Assembly: GCA_902535165.1 (NCBI GenBank)
Contig: CACASE010000008.1
Span: 1 to 64,000 of the forward strand
DNA length: 64,000 nucleotides
Reading direction: 5' to 3'
From: an uncultured Bacteroidota bacterium
GTDB taxonomy: Bacteria; Bacteroidota; Bacteroidia; Flavobacteriales; Flavobacteriaceae
Shown: piece after piece, positions 7,715-16,816 of the stretch
How positions within the stretch are numbered: position 1 is the stretch's first letter
Layout of the letters: every line of letters starts with the position of its first letter
The notes under the pieces: model-generated
The model's input: only the letters and a program-made list of their open reading frames with translations
The model's database searches: none
Told to the model about the DNA's origin: nothing
Program-made: the position numbers and the translations under genes

Positions 7715-7731
7715 CCTAGCAAGTCAGAATT

Positions 7732-8985
7732 TTGGTTGGATTAATCAGTATTAACTACAAAATAGCTCCTTTAGAAATAAGAGAGAAATTTTACTTCGAC
7801 TCTTCCGAAAAAATTGTGTTCAATAATTTACTAAAGAAAAAGGTTGGAGCTGAAGGTTTGATGATTATTTCAACTTGCAATAGAACAGAAATCTATTTTG
7901 AGTTTGAAAATCATGTTGGAGAGGAAAATAAGTTTCTACATTCAATTGTTAAAGAGCTGGTTGAATTTAAAAGATTTAAAGATAGTCTCTCCCCTTACCT
8001 GAACAATTCGATTGGATCATACGATGTGGCCAATCACTTATTTCGACTAGTTTCAGGTTTAGAGTCAATGATCATTGGCGAATTTCAAATCGTTGAACAA
8101 CTAAAAGATGCCTATTACTTTTCAAAAAAACATAAAATGCTGGGTCCAATTCTAAAAAGAATGATTCAAAAATCTTTAGAAACTGGAAAATATATCAGAA
8201 CTAATACAGACATTGGAAGAGGTGCTGTTTCTGTAAGTTATGCAGCAGTTGAACAAATCACGAAAAAATATGACCTAACTAAATCCAATTTTTTATGTGT
8301 TGGATTGGGAGAAACATCTAAGTTGTCAATTCGCCATCTTCACCAAAAAAAGATTAAAAATATTAAAATTTGTAACCGCACTGAGTCAAAAGCAAAACTC
8401 TTCAGTAAAGAATTAGGCTATAGTAGCGTAAAATTTGAGGATTTTAAAAAGGAAATTAAAAAAAGTGACGTTGTATTTTTTTCAACTAGCTCAAAAACCA
8501 CTTTACTAAACAAATCTGATTTGGAAAAAATTATGAAAAATAGAAGAAAAAAACTTCTTCTAGTCGATCTTTCTGTACCTCGAAATTTAGAATCAGATTT
8601 ATATGAATTAAAAAATGTTGAAGTTATTAATGTAGATAATCTAAAGGACGCCGTCAATGATAATTATAAAAAAAGAAAGGGTGAAATAATAAAGGCTGAA
8701 TTATATATTGAAGAGTTCCTCGTTGAATTTGATGATTGGACAAATGCTCGTCTTTTGAGACCTTCAATTTTGTCTTTAAAAAAACAAGTCAGGGAATTGA
8801 TTGTTAATGAAACTTTAAATTATAACTCTGAAAACAAAAATGGAGATGACTTTAACTCTCACCTCAACAAAGTTTATGATAAGTTTTCAAATAATCTTGT
8901 AAAAAAAATTAAAAGAGCTAGTAATAACGGAAAAGATGAAAAAGCAATTGAAATTATAAACCAAATTTTTCTGAATGAAAAATAG
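7732..8985 (+). CDS. hemA: Glutamyl-tRNA reductase
   Basis: A 417-residue cytoplasmic enzyme that reduces glutamyl-tRNA to glutamate-1-semialdehyde, the first committed step of C5 heme synthesis. The catalytic cysteine is Cys49 in IISTCNRTEIYFE. GLESMIIGEFQIVEQLKDAY and RGAVSVSYAAVE are family signatures; the middle part is an NADPH-binding Rossmann domain and the C-terminus is the helical dimerisation region. The start is TTG at 7732; the next residues, VGLISINYKIAPLEIREK, align with the family N-terminus, so this start is likely. It overlaps hemC by 11 bases and opens a nine-gene operon. Confidence 0.97.
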   Translation: MVGLISINYKIAPLEIREKFYFDSSEKIVFNNLLKKKVGAEGLMIISTCNRTEIYFEFENHVGEENKFLHSIVKELVEFKRFKDSLSPYLNNSIGSYDVANHLFRLVSGLESMIIGEFQIVEQLKDAYYFSKKHKMLGPILKRMIQKSLETGKYIRTNTDIGRGAVSVSYAAVEQITKKYDLTKSNFLCVGLGETSKLSIRHLHQKKIKNIKICNRTESKAKLFSKELGYSSVKFEDFKKEIKKSDVVFFSTSSKTTLLNKSDLEKIMKNRRKKLLLVDLSVPRNLESDLYELKNVEVINVDNLKDAVNDNYKKRKGEIIKAELYIEEFLVEFDDWTNARLLRPSILSLKKQVRELIVNETLNYNSENKNGDDFNSHLNKVYDKFSNNLVKKIKRASNNGKDEKAIEIINQIFLNEK

Positions 8986-9904
8986 AGTTGTAATTGGAAC
9001 AAGGACTAGCAAATTAGCTCTTTACCAGACAAACAAAGTCAAACAAGAGTTAAAAAAAAACTTTCCAAATCTAAATATTGAAATTAAGGAAGTTAAAACA
9101 AAGGGTGATATTTTACTAGACAAACCTCTTGATAGAAATCTTGACAAAGGTTATTTTGTCAAAGAAATTCAAGATCTATTAATTCAAAATAAGATTGATG
9201 TTGCTGTTCATAGTTTAAAAGATTTACCTGTAGAAAATATTGATGGATTAGAGATTTCCGCAATTCTAAAAAGAGGCAATCCAAAAGATGTCTTTTTAAG
9301 TAAAACAAGAAAGAAATTATCTGAATTTGGTAAACACCAATTGATTGGAACAACATCCCTAAGACGAAAAGCACAACTTTTAAAGTTAAATTCTGAACTT
9401 CAGATTAAAGATGTAAGAGGAAATGTTGATACAAGAATAAAGAAAATGATTGATGGAGATTATGATGGACTAGTAATGGCTGCTGCGGGTATAGAAAGGT
9501 TAAAACTTGAAAAGTATATAACTGAATATCTTGATTTTAACTTGTTTATGAGTGCTCCGGGTCAGGGAGCAATTGCTGTTGAAACCAATGCTCAAAATCT
9601 TGAAATAAAAAAAATTATTTCAACTATTAATCATACTGACTCAATGATTTGTACTACAAATGAAAGAGCCTTTATGAAAAGTATGGGTGGTGGATGTAAT
9701 TATCCAATTGGAGCATATTCAAATATTGTAGAGAATAAAATCTTCTTGCAGGGAATTGTATTGTCTTTGGATGGAAAAAAATCAATTAGTTATGAGGTTG
9801 AGTCATTAAATCTAGAGGAAAACCTGGCTCTAAAGCTTAGTAAAAAATTTTTTGATAATGATGTTTCCTCCATTTTAACAGACATAGATAATGAAATTAA
9901 ATAG
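8975..9904 (+). CDS. hemC: Hydroxymethylbilane synthase (porphobilinogen deaminase)
   Basis: A 309-residue enzyme joining four porphobilinogen units into hydroxymethylbilane. Seen: IGTRTSKLALYQTNKVK at the N-terminus, HSLKDLPVE with the catalytic-aspartate region, TTSLRRKAQL and RGNVDTRI substrate-binding arginines, and MGGGCNYPIGAY, whose cysteine (about residue 240) carries the dipyrromethane cofactor. Length is normal for the family. It begins inside the last 11 bases of hemA and its end overlaps the next gene by 14 bases, consistent with translational coupling. Confidence 0.97.
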   Translation: MKNRVVIGTRTSKLALYQTNKVKQELKKNFPNLNIEIKEVKTKGDILLDKPLDRNLDKGYFVKEIQDLLIQNKIDVAVHSLKDLPVENIDGLEISAILKRGNPKDVFLSKTRKKLSEFGKHQLIGTTSLRRKAQLLKLNSELQIKDVRGNVDTRIKKMIDGDYDGLVMAAAGIERLKLEKYITEYLDFNLFMSAPGQGAIAVETNAQNLEIKKIISTINHTDSMICTTNERAFMKSMGGGCNYPIGAYSNIVENKIFLQGIVLSLDGKKSISYEVESLNLEENLALKLSKKFFDNDVSSILTDIDNEIK

Positions 9905-10641
9905 TCAAATAAATATTGTATTGACAAATGAAAAGCTTGAGAAAGGCTTTGAAAAACTTAAAAATTTAGGTTTTAAATTGTCACATTTTCCTTTGATTAA
10001 GACCCTACCAATCAAATTAGATTTAAATTTTAATATTTCAGATTTTAACTGCATCATTTTTACATCAAAAAAATGGTGTAGAATATTTTTTAAAAAACAA
10101 GTTAGTGCAGAAGACAAAATTAAATGAAAGATATTTTGTTTGTATAGGAGAAAAAACGGCACAAAAATTGAAAGAATTGGGCTTTAAACCTGGCTACATA
10201 TGCAAGAGAAATTATTCAGAATTTATGAGTGAAGAATTAAAAAACAAAGAAGTTTTAAATAACAAGAAAAGTCTTTTAGTACAAGGCTCACTTTCTGATA
10301 ATAAATTAATTGAGTCATTAAAATCATTTTCTAACACAGAAAAAATTATCTCATATAGCACTGAATTAGTAAACAAAAAATATTCAGACCTAGAAAAAAT
10401 CATAAAAAAATATGAGACCTATGTAGTTTTTACTAGCCCATCATCATTTGACTCATTTATAAAATTCTATGATGCCAGTAAAGTAAATCTTGTGAGTATT
10501 GGAAACACTACATCCTCTCATATAACTAATTTAGGTTTTCAAACAATATTAACCTCAAAAATGCAATCTTATGAGGGAATCAGTGAATCTCTAATTGCTT
10601 TCTTTAACGAAAATAAACAATATGAATTATCCAAAAACTAG
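9891..10641 (+). pseudogene. hemD: Uroporphyrinogen-III synthase, frameshifted at an A7 run
   Basis: The N-terminal part (MKLNSQINIVLTNEKL to IIFTSK) and the C-terminal part (from NGVEYFLKNKLVQKTKLN to the end) are in different frames. The break is at a run of seven A residues, 10067-10073. Removing one A gives the continuous reading FTSKNGVEYFLKNKLV, typical of HemD, and one 250-residue protein. The enzyme closes the tetrapyrrole ring with inversion of ring D. The operon order demands hemD here and the rest is intact, so a sequencing or assembly error in the homopolymer is the likeliest cause; a true recent mutation is possible. It overlaps hemB by 20 bases. Confidence 0.85.
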
Positions 10642-11602
10642 ATTAAGAAGGCTTAGATACAATAAAAATATTCGAAAATTATTTGAGGATATTAACATTA
10701 ATAAATCTGATTTAATTCAACCGATATTTATTGTAGAAGGTGATAATATTAAAAAAGAAATAAAATCGCTGAAAGGTCAATATCAACTGTCAATTGATAA
10801 TACAATAACTTTTTGTAAAGAATTAATTGAAAATGGAATAAATTCTATCATTTTATTTGGTGTATCATCTAAAAAGGATGAAACCGGGGAAATCTCATGC
10901 TCTAGTGAAAGCATTATTCCGAAAGCAATCAAAGAAATTAAAAAAACATATGATGATCAACTTTTAGTGATAGCGGATGTTTGTAATTGTAGCTATACAA
11001 ATCATGGTCACTGTGGAACAATAGTGAATGATGATGTAGATAATGATTTAACACTAAAAACTCTGTCTAAGCAATCATTAACATTAGCTAAAGCAGGGGC
11101 TGACGTTCTAGCTCCCTCTGACATGATGGATGGAAGAGTTGAATCAATAAGAGCAACACTTGATGCATCGGGCTATGAAAAGATACCAATCTTCTCTTAT
11201 TCTGTTAAATATGCATCTGCATTTTATGGTCCATTCAGAGACGCAGTTGGCAGTGGGCCCAAAAAAGGTGACAGAAAAACTTATCAAATGAGCTTTAAAA
11301 ATTCTAAGGAATATTTAAGAGAAATAGAGCAGGACTTAAATGAAGGTGCTGATGCTATTATAATTAAACCTGCACTTGCCTATTTAGATATTATTAATGT
11401 AGCTAAAACTAACTACAATATCCCAATTATAGCATACAATGTGAGTGGTGAGTACTCAATGATCAAATCATCGGCAGAAAATGGTCACATTAATGAAATT
11501 GAGGTTGTATTAGAAACAATTTACGCGATGAAAAGAGCTGGTGCTAATGCTATAATAACTTATTACGCTCTTGAACTTTCAAAAAACTTAAAATATGTAT
11601 AA
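10622..11602 (+). CDS. hemB: Porphobilinogen synthase (delta-aminolevulinate dehydratase)
   Basis: A 326-residue enzyme condensing two 5-aminolevulinate molecules to porphobilinogen. The metal-binding cysteines are visible in DVCNCSYTNHGHCG, the zinc-type arrangement. The substrate-binding lysines lie in YSVKYASAFYGPFRDA and IIIKPALAYLDII. The ATG at 10622 (MNYPKTRLRRLRYN) is preferred over an upstream TTG at 10595 because it gives the family N-terminus. The start lies within the last 20 bases of hemD and the end overlaps hemL by 8 bases. Confidence 0.97.
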   Translation: MNYPKTRLRRLRYNKNIRKLFEDININKSDLIQPIFIVEGDNIKKEIKSLKGQYQLSIDNTITFCKELIENGINSIILFGVSSKKDETGEISCSSESIIPKAIKEIKKTYDDQLLVIADVCNCSYTNHGHCGTIVNDDVDNDLTLKTLSKQSLTLAKAGADVLAPSDMMDGRVESIRATLDASGYEKIPIFSYSVKYASAFYGPFRDAVGSGPKKGDRKTYQMSFKNSKEYLREIEQDLNEGADAIIIKPALAYLDIINVAKTNYNIPIIAYNVSGEYSMIKSSAENGHINEIEVVLETIYAMKRAGANAIITYYALELSKNLKYV

Positions 11603-12884
11603 CAATAGTCATAAAGCATTTGACGAGGCAAAAAAATTCATTCCGGGAGGCGTAAACTCCCCAGTGAGAGCATTTAAGAGTGTTAATTCAACTCCAGTGT
11701 TTTTTGAAAAGGGACAAGGAAGCAAAATGTTTGACATTGATGGTAATGAATACATTGATTGTGTTTCATCATGGGGACCACTAATTTTTGGTCATGCACA
11801 TGAATCTATACTTAAATCTATCACTGAAACAAGTAAAAAAGGAACAACATATGGTGCATCAACTGAGCTTGAAACATTACTAGCTAAAAAAATTGTTGAT
11901 ATGGTCCCATCAATTGAAAAGGTGAGGATGGTTAATTCAGGAACAGAGGCTACCATGAGTGCTATAAGATTGGCAAGAGGTTACACTAAAAAGGAGAAAA
12001 TAATCAAATTCTCTGGAAACTATCACGGCCATGGAGACAGTTTTTTAATAAAAGCTGGATCTGGTGCTGTAACTTTAGGTCTTCCTGACAGTCCTGGTGT
12101 GACAAAAAATATTGCAAAAGATACTTTAATAGCAGATTTTAATAATATAGAGTCTGTTTTTAATTTATTAAATGAAAATAAAGAAAATGTTGCGGCAGTA
12201 ATTGTCGAACCAATTGCAGGAAATATGGGTCTTGTAAAACCTCAAAAGAATTTCCTAAACGAATTAAGAAACCTTTGCAATGAGTTTAAAAGTGTCCTAA
12301 TTTTTGATGAGGTCATGACAGGGTTCAGAGTTGCACCAGGTGGTGTACAAGAATTGTATAATGTTAATCCTGATTTAACAACACTTGGCAAGATTATTGG
12401 CGGTGGTTTACCTGTTGGAGCATACGGTGGAAAAAAAGAAATCATGAATTTATTAGCCCCAGAAGGACCTGTTTATCAAGCTGGAACTCTCTCAGGCAAC
12501 CCACTTGCGATGTCTGCTGGGCTAACTGTTCTAAATATGCTCGAAAAAGATGTATATATTAAATTAGAAGAGATTTCAAAAACTATTGAAAAAGGATGGA
12601 ATCAAAATATACTAGAAACTAACACCAAAGCACACATTGCTAGAGTTGGATCAATGATGACTTTATTCTTTTCAGATAAAAATGAAATTAATAATTATGA
12701 AGATGCTTTAGAGCTAGATACTGATAGATATGCAAAGTATTTTAAACATATGCTTGACATGGGTGTCTATCTTCCACCATCTCAATATGAATGTTTGTTT
12801 TTATCATCAGTTTTAGATGAAAAAGATATTGATCATTTAATTAAGTCTAATAAAAAAGCTCTTGAAAAATTAAAGAATGAGTAA
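11595..12884 (+). CDS. hemL: Glutamate-1-semialdehyde 2,1-aminomutase
   Basis: A 429-residue pyridoxal-phosphate enzyme turning glutamate-1-semialdehyde into 5-aminolevulinate, the second step after HemA. Seen: IPGGVNSPVRAF near the N-terminus, VNSGTEATMSAIRLARG (cofactor phosphate site), FSGNYHGHGDSFL, LIFDEVMTGFR with the cofactor-binding aspartate, and TLGKIIGGGLPVGAYGG with the Schiff-base lysine. Length fits the family. It overlaps both neighbours by 8 bases. Together with HemA it proves a C5 rather than a Shemin route to 5-aminolevulinate. Confidence 0.97.
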   Translation: MYNNSHKAFDEAKKFIPGGVNSPVRAFKSVNSTPVFFEKGQGSKMFDIDGNEYIDCVSSWGPLIFGHAHESILKSITETSKKGTTYGASTELETLLAKKIVDMVPSIEKVRMVNSGTEATMSAIRLARGYTKKEKIIKFSGNYHGHGDSFLIKAGSGAVTLGLPDSPGVTKNIAKDTLIADFNNIESVFNLLNENKENVAAVIVEPIAGNMGLVKPQKNFLNELRNLCNEFKSVLIFDEVMTGFRVAPGGVQELYNVNPDLTTLGKIIGGGLPVGAYGGKKEIMNLLAPEGPVYQAGTLSGNPLAMSAGLTVLNMLEKDVYIKLEEISKTIEKGWNQNILETNTKAHIARVGSMMTLFFSDKNEINNYEDALELDTDRYAKYFKHMLDMGVYLPPSQYECLFLSSVLDEKDIDHLIKSNKKALEKLKNE

Positions 12885-13896
12885 CATATTTTTAGATACT
12901 ATAAATGGAAATAGCAGCTCAAGACCACCAGTATGGTTTATGAGGCAAGCTGGTAGGATATTACCATCTTACAGAAAACTAAAAGAAAAACATCATTTCT
13001 ATGATATGATGAAAGACTCTGAATTAGCTTCTGAGGTTACCCTTCTGCCAATAAATGATTTAGATGTTGATAGTGCAATTTTATTTTCTGACATCCTGGT
13101 TATTCCTGATGCTCTAGGTTTAGAATTAATATTTACTAAAAATGGTCCCAAATTCACAAATGCGATTACTGAAATCAATCATAATCACTTAAACTTTAAT
13201 CCTGAAAAACTAAGTTACATTTATAAGAATATTGAAAAAACAGTTGAAAATAAAAAAGATACACCTCTTATTGGTTTTTGTGGAGGTCCATTAACAACTT
13301 TTTTATTTATGTTCAGAGGAGATGAAAATCAAAAGGGTTTTAAAAATGCTATTAAGTTCTTTTACAATAACAGAAAACAGAGTTTAAGAATTATTGAACA
13401 AATAACTGAAGCATCTATTTTATATGCTCAAAACCAAGTCAAAAGCGGAATTCAATGTTTTCAATTGTTTGAAACTTATTGTGGAAGTATACCATATGAA
13501 CTTTATGAAAATTGCATACTTCCTTATTCAAAAAAAATACTCAACAGTGCAAAGGAATTAGGATGTCCAACCATATTTTTTCCTAAAGATTTTTCTTTAG
13601 GTTTAAAAAGCATAAATAAAGATATCTGTGATTTTGTTAGTATTGATTGGAGTATGTCTTTAGATGATGCAAGAAACCTTGTTGATGAAAGTGTAGGACT
13701 TCAGGGAAATATGGACCCTAGAATTTTTTATCAGGAAAATATAGAAATCGAAAATTATTTAGAATCCCTTTCAAAATTTGGGAAAGAAAACCATGATTGG
13801 ATCTTCAATCTGGGGCATGGTTTCCTTCCTGATATTGATCATATTAAAGTTAAAAATGTAGTTAAATGGATAAAAACTAAAAACTGGAATAGATAA
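12877..13896 (+). CDS. hemE: Uroporphyrinogen decarboxylase
   Basis: A 339-residue cytoplasmic enzyme that removes four carboxyl groups from uroporphyrinogen III to give coproporphyrinogen III. The signature RPPVWFMRQAGRILPSYRK is at the N-terminus, ILFSDILVIPDALG carries the active-site aspartate, and GFCGGPLTTFLFMF and NLGHGFLPDID are family motifs. The start overlaps hemL by 8 bases and its last base is shared with the hemN start (TAATG), so coupling is likely. Confidence 0.97.
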   Translation: MSNIFLDTINGNSSSRPPVWFMRQAGRILPSYRKLKEKHHFYDMMKDSELASEVTLLPINDLDVDSAILFSDILVIPDALGLELIFTKNGPKFTNAITEINHNHLNFNPEKLSYIYKNIEKTVENKKDTPLIGFCGGPLTTFLFMFRGDENQKGFKNAIKFFYNNRKQSLRIIEQITEASILYAQNQVKSGIQCFQLFETYCGSIPYELYENCILPYSKKILNSAKELGCPTIFFPKDFSLGLKSINKDICDFVSIDWSMSLDDARNLVDESVGLQGNMDPRIFYQENIEIENYLESLSKFGKENHDWIFNLGHGFLPDIDHIKVKNVVKWIKTKNWNR

Positions 13897-15272
13897 TGAA
13901 GGTAAGTGATAAACTTATAAAGAAGTATAGTAAAAGTGGTCCAAGATATACATCTTATCCACCCGCAACTTTTTTTGATAGTAATTTTTCAAATGAGAAT
14001 TTCAAAAAGAAAATCATAGAATCCAACAATGAAAATCCTCAGAACATATCTATTTATATCCACATACCATTTTGCCCACAAATATGTCATTTCTGTGGAT
14101 GTACTACAGAGTCTGGTTTTACTAAGCCTTTTTTGGAAAGATATGTAGATGCTGTCATCAAAGAGATTGATTATGTTGGTAAATTGATTAATAAAAAAAG
14201 AAAGTTAACTCAAGTTCATTGGGGAGGTGGTACTCCAAATGCCATTTCATACAAGTTTATTGAAAGAATTACTAATAAGCTTTATGATGAATTTACTTTT
14301 TCAAAAAACTATGAAATGGCCATAGAATGCAATCCAGCTCATTTAGAATTTAGACACATTGAATTGTTGAAAAAATTTGGATTCAATAGAATTTCAGTAG
14401 GAATTCAAGATTTTAGAAATGATGTTTTAGATGCAATTAATAGGAAACCATCAAAACATCCAATATCTGATATAATAAAGAAAATAAAAGACGAAGGCTT
14501 TACAGGAACAAATATTGATTTGGTTTATGGATTACCATTGCAGACAGTTGACAGTTTCAAAAAAACTGTGGAAAATGCAATAAAGTTAGATACAGAGAGG
14601 ATCGTAACTTTTTCATATGCACACGTACCGTCAATCTTACCCAGACAAAAAATTCTTGAGAATATTGGCTTTCCAAGTTCTTCAGACAAAGCTCTGATGT
14701 ATGAAAATTCTTATAAATTATTTACTGATGCAGGTTATGTATCAATTGGAATGGATCATTTTTCTAAACCTGGAGATGAATTTGAAATTGCATTAAAAAA
14801 CAAGCAACTGCATAGAAACTTTCAAGGTTATTGCACAAGAGAAACAACTGGTCAAGTTTATGCTTTCGGAGCATCATCAATATCTCAACTTGATTCAGCC
14901 TACAGTCAAAACATAAAAAATGCAGCACAATATATAAATGCTATTGAAAAAAATAATTTAGCTGTTTTAAGGGGTTATTCAGTTAACAAGAAACAAAAAA
15001 TTGTAAGAGATGTCATCAACTCTGTAATGTGTAATTATTATTTAGATATTGAAAATATTGCTGAAAAACACAAATCAAGTATTTCTGAAATAGTTGATAT
15101 TATTGACTTTAGTGAAGATAAATTTCAAGATTTTATAGATGATAATCTTTTAACTGTAGAGAATTACAAGTTAACAATTTTCAAAAAGGGGAGGCTATTT
15201 ACTAGGAATATTGCAATGAGGTTTGATCCTCTTATTAAACAAAACGTTGGAACATATTCAAATACAATTTAA
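13896..15272 (+). CDS. hemN: Oxygen-independent coproporphyrinogen III oxidase (radical SAM)
   Basis: A 458-residue radical S-adenosylmethionine enzyme converting coproporphyrinogen III to protoporphyrinogen IX. The cluster motif is HIPFCPQICHFCGC, with CxxxCxxC plus the fourth cysteine typical of true HemN rather than the HemW heme chaperone. The N-terminus SGPRYTSYPPA and the GLPLQTVDSF and MDHFSKPGDEF blocks are also HemN-like. It follows hemE by a shared base and is followed immediately by hemH. No oxygen-dependent hemF is seen in the window. Confidence 0.96.
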   Translation: MKVSDKLIKKYSKSGPRYTSYPPATFFDSNFSNENFKKKIIESNNENPQNISIYIHIPFCPQICHFCGCTTESGFTKPFLERYVDAVIKEIDYVGKLINKKRKLTQVHWGGGTPNAISYKFIERITNKLYDEFTFSKNYEMAIECNPAHLEFRHIELLKKFGFNRISVGIQDFRNDVLDAINRKPSKHPISDIIKKIKDEGFTGTNIDLVYGLPLQTVDSFKKTVENAIKLDTERIVTFSYAHVPSILPRQKILENIGFPSSSDKALMYENSYKLFTDAGYVSIGMDHFSKPGDEFEIALKNKQLHRNFQGYCTRETTGQVYAFGASSISQLDSAYSQNIKNAAQYINAIEKNNLAVLRGYSVNKKQKIVRDVINSVMCNYYLDIENIAEKHKSSISEIVDIIDFSEDKFQDFIDDNLLTVENYKLTIFKKGRLFTRNIAMRFDPLIKQNVGTYSNTI

Positions 15273-16277
15273 ATGAAGGGATTATTAATGATTAATTTAG
15301 GTTCACCTGATAGTACCTCAATCAAAGATGTTAGAAAGTACTTAGATGAGTTTTTGATGGATGAAAGAGTTATTGGTAAAAGTTATTGGTTTAGATGGTT
15401 TTTAGTTAAAGTCATAATTCTTAACACTAGACCTAGGAAATCTGCAAAAGCATATAAAAAAATTTGGTGGAAAGAGGGTTCTCCTCTAATAGTTTTATCC
15501 AAAAGATTATTTGATAAAATAACAAAACTTGTAAAATTTCCTGTTGCATTAGCAATGAGGTACGGATCAATAAGCATATTCAAGGGCTTAAAAGAGTTGG
15601 ATGATAAAGGAGTTAAAAATATAACTGTGCTTCCACTCTACCCTCACTACGCAATGTCTTCTTATGAAACTGTTGTTGAAAAAGTGAAGGATGAGGTAAA
15701 AACTAATTTTCCACATTTGAAAATAAAAACAGTTGAACCATTTTATAATGACAAAAAATATATTGATCTTCTATGTAAAAAAATAAAGAGTACTATTAGT
15801 AAAATTGAGTATGATCACATTTTATTTTCATACCATGGCATACCAATTAGTCATTTAAAGATTTCTGACCCAACCAATAGTCATTGTTACAAGGTTAAAG
15901 ATTGTTGTAATAACCATTCTGATGCTCATAAGTTTTGTTACAAACATCAAGTCCTTGAAACAACAGAATTAGTTATAAAAAAACTTAAAATTGATAAGAA
16001 TAAATACAGTAATGCTTTTCAATCACGACTTCCTAATGAGGCTTGGCTTAAGCCATATACTGATGATGAATTGGTTAGATTAGCCAAGGAGGGTAAAAAG
16101 AAATTAGTAATTGTAACACCAGCATTTGTTACTGATTGTTTAGAAACGTTAGAAGAGATCGCAATGGAAGGAAAAGAAGAGTTTTTAGAGGCAGGTGGTG
16201 AAAGCTATCATTATGTACCTTGTCTAAATGATGATGATGATTGGGCTAAATTAATTTCTAAATGGTCTGATAAATGA
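15273..16277 (+). CDS. hemH: Ferrochelatase
   Basis: A 334-residue enzyme inserting ferrous iron into the porphyrin. Seen: LLMINLGSPDSTSIKDVRKYLDEFLMD at the N-terminus, LPLYPHYAMSSYET, the catalytic histidine in LFSYHGIPISH, and FVTDCLETLEEIAMEG near the C-terminus. A cysteine-rich insert (CYKVKDCC... to CYKHQ, about residues 205-228) is present, as in several Bacteroidota ferrochelatases. It starts at the base after the hemN stop and overlaps hemJ by 4 bases. It makes either heme b or, if a coproporphyrin route were used, coproheme; HemN and HemJ here favour the classical protoporphyrin route. Confidence 0.96.
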   Translation: MKGLLMINLGSPDSTSIKDVRKYLDEFLMDERVIGKSYWFRWFLVKVIILNTRPRKSAKAYKKIWWKEGSPLIVLSKRLFDKITKLVKFPVALAMRYGSISIFKGLKELDDKGVKNITVLPLYPHYAMSSYETVVEKVKDEVKTNFPHLKIKTVEPFYNDKKYIDLLCKKIKSTISKIEYDHILFSYHGIPISHLKISDPTNSHCYKVKDCCNNHSDAHKFCYKHQVLETTELVIKKLKIDKNKYSNAFQSRLPNEAWLKPYTDDELVRLAKEGKKKLVIVTPAFVTDCLETLEEIAMEGKEEFLEAGGESYHYVPCLNDDDDWAKLISKWSDK

Positions 16278-16816
16278 GCTATCTAGTTTTAAAAACTATT
16301 CATTTGATTTCAGTGATAGCATGGTTTGCAGGTCTATTTTATGTTGGCAGATTATTTATATATTTTAATGAGGCTAAATCTTATGAAAAAGTAAAGAAAA
16401 AAATTCTTCAAGATCAATTTTTATTAATGACTAAACGTTGTATGTATATTATAACATGGCCATCACTAATACTATCTACTTTTTTCGGACTTTATATGAT
16501 ACACAAAAACCCATCATTAATCTATTTAAACTGGATGATTGTGAAGTTAATATTTGTTACTGTTTTAATTTTTTATACTGCATACTGTCAAAAAATATAT
16601 TTTCAAATGAAAAAAGGTTCAATAAAATTTTCTGATTTTAAACTTAGGCTTTGGAACGAATTTGCAACACTTCTTTTAATATCAATAGTTTCGCTTGCAG
16701 TATTAAAAACTGCTATGTCATGGCTCAAAGCTTCTTTGATTTTTTTGGTGATTGGTATCTTATTATTTTCCCTTATTAAGATTTATAGAGGCTACATAAA
16801 TTCAAAAGCAAATTAA
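16274..16816 (+). CDS. hemJ: Protoporphyrinogen IX oxidase, HemJ type
   Basis: A 180-residue integral membrane protein with about four to five helices, matching HemJ (UPF0093). The N-terminal KTIHLISVIAWFAGLFYVGRLF holds the conserved histidine, and LWNEFATLLLISIVSLAVLK the NExxT-like block. HemJ oxidises protoporphyrinogen IX and appears in genomes lacking hemG and hemY. It overlaps hemH by 4 bases as the last gene of the heme operon, and its stop shares a TTAA tetranucleotide with the stop of the opposing LysE gene. Confidence 0.93.
   Translation: MSYLVLKTIHLISVIAWFAGLFYVGRLFIYFNEAKSYEKVKKKILQDQFLLMTKRCMYIITWPSLILSTFFGLYMIHKNPSLIYLNWMIVKLIFVTVLIFYTAYCQKIYFQMKKGSIKFSDFKLRLWNEFATLLLISIVSLAVLKTAMSWLKASLIFLVIGILLFSLIKIYRGYINSKAN

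Larger units (their letters stand above)
7456..7731. other. Regulatory island between the imelysin and heme operons
   Basis: At 276 bases this is the longest gene-free stretch in the window. It holds the leftward terminator (7455-7492), a leftward -7 element (7570-7577), two operator-like repeats (7543-7565 and 7619-7641), a direct repeat (7604-7617 and 7673-7686) and the -7 element of hemA (7707-7714). No protein-coding gene is supported. Confidence 0.7.

Noticed and set aside
7456-7731. Remnant of an AraC-type regulator gene upstream of hemA
   Set aside because: No translated fragment in any frame resembles a helix-turn-helix protein, and the gap is too short.
10060-10127. Programmed -1 frameshift on the A AAA AAA heptamer in hemD
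   Set aside because: The downstream frame needs +1 (or -2) relative to the upstream one; a -1 slip leads to a third, closed frame. An indel explains the data better.
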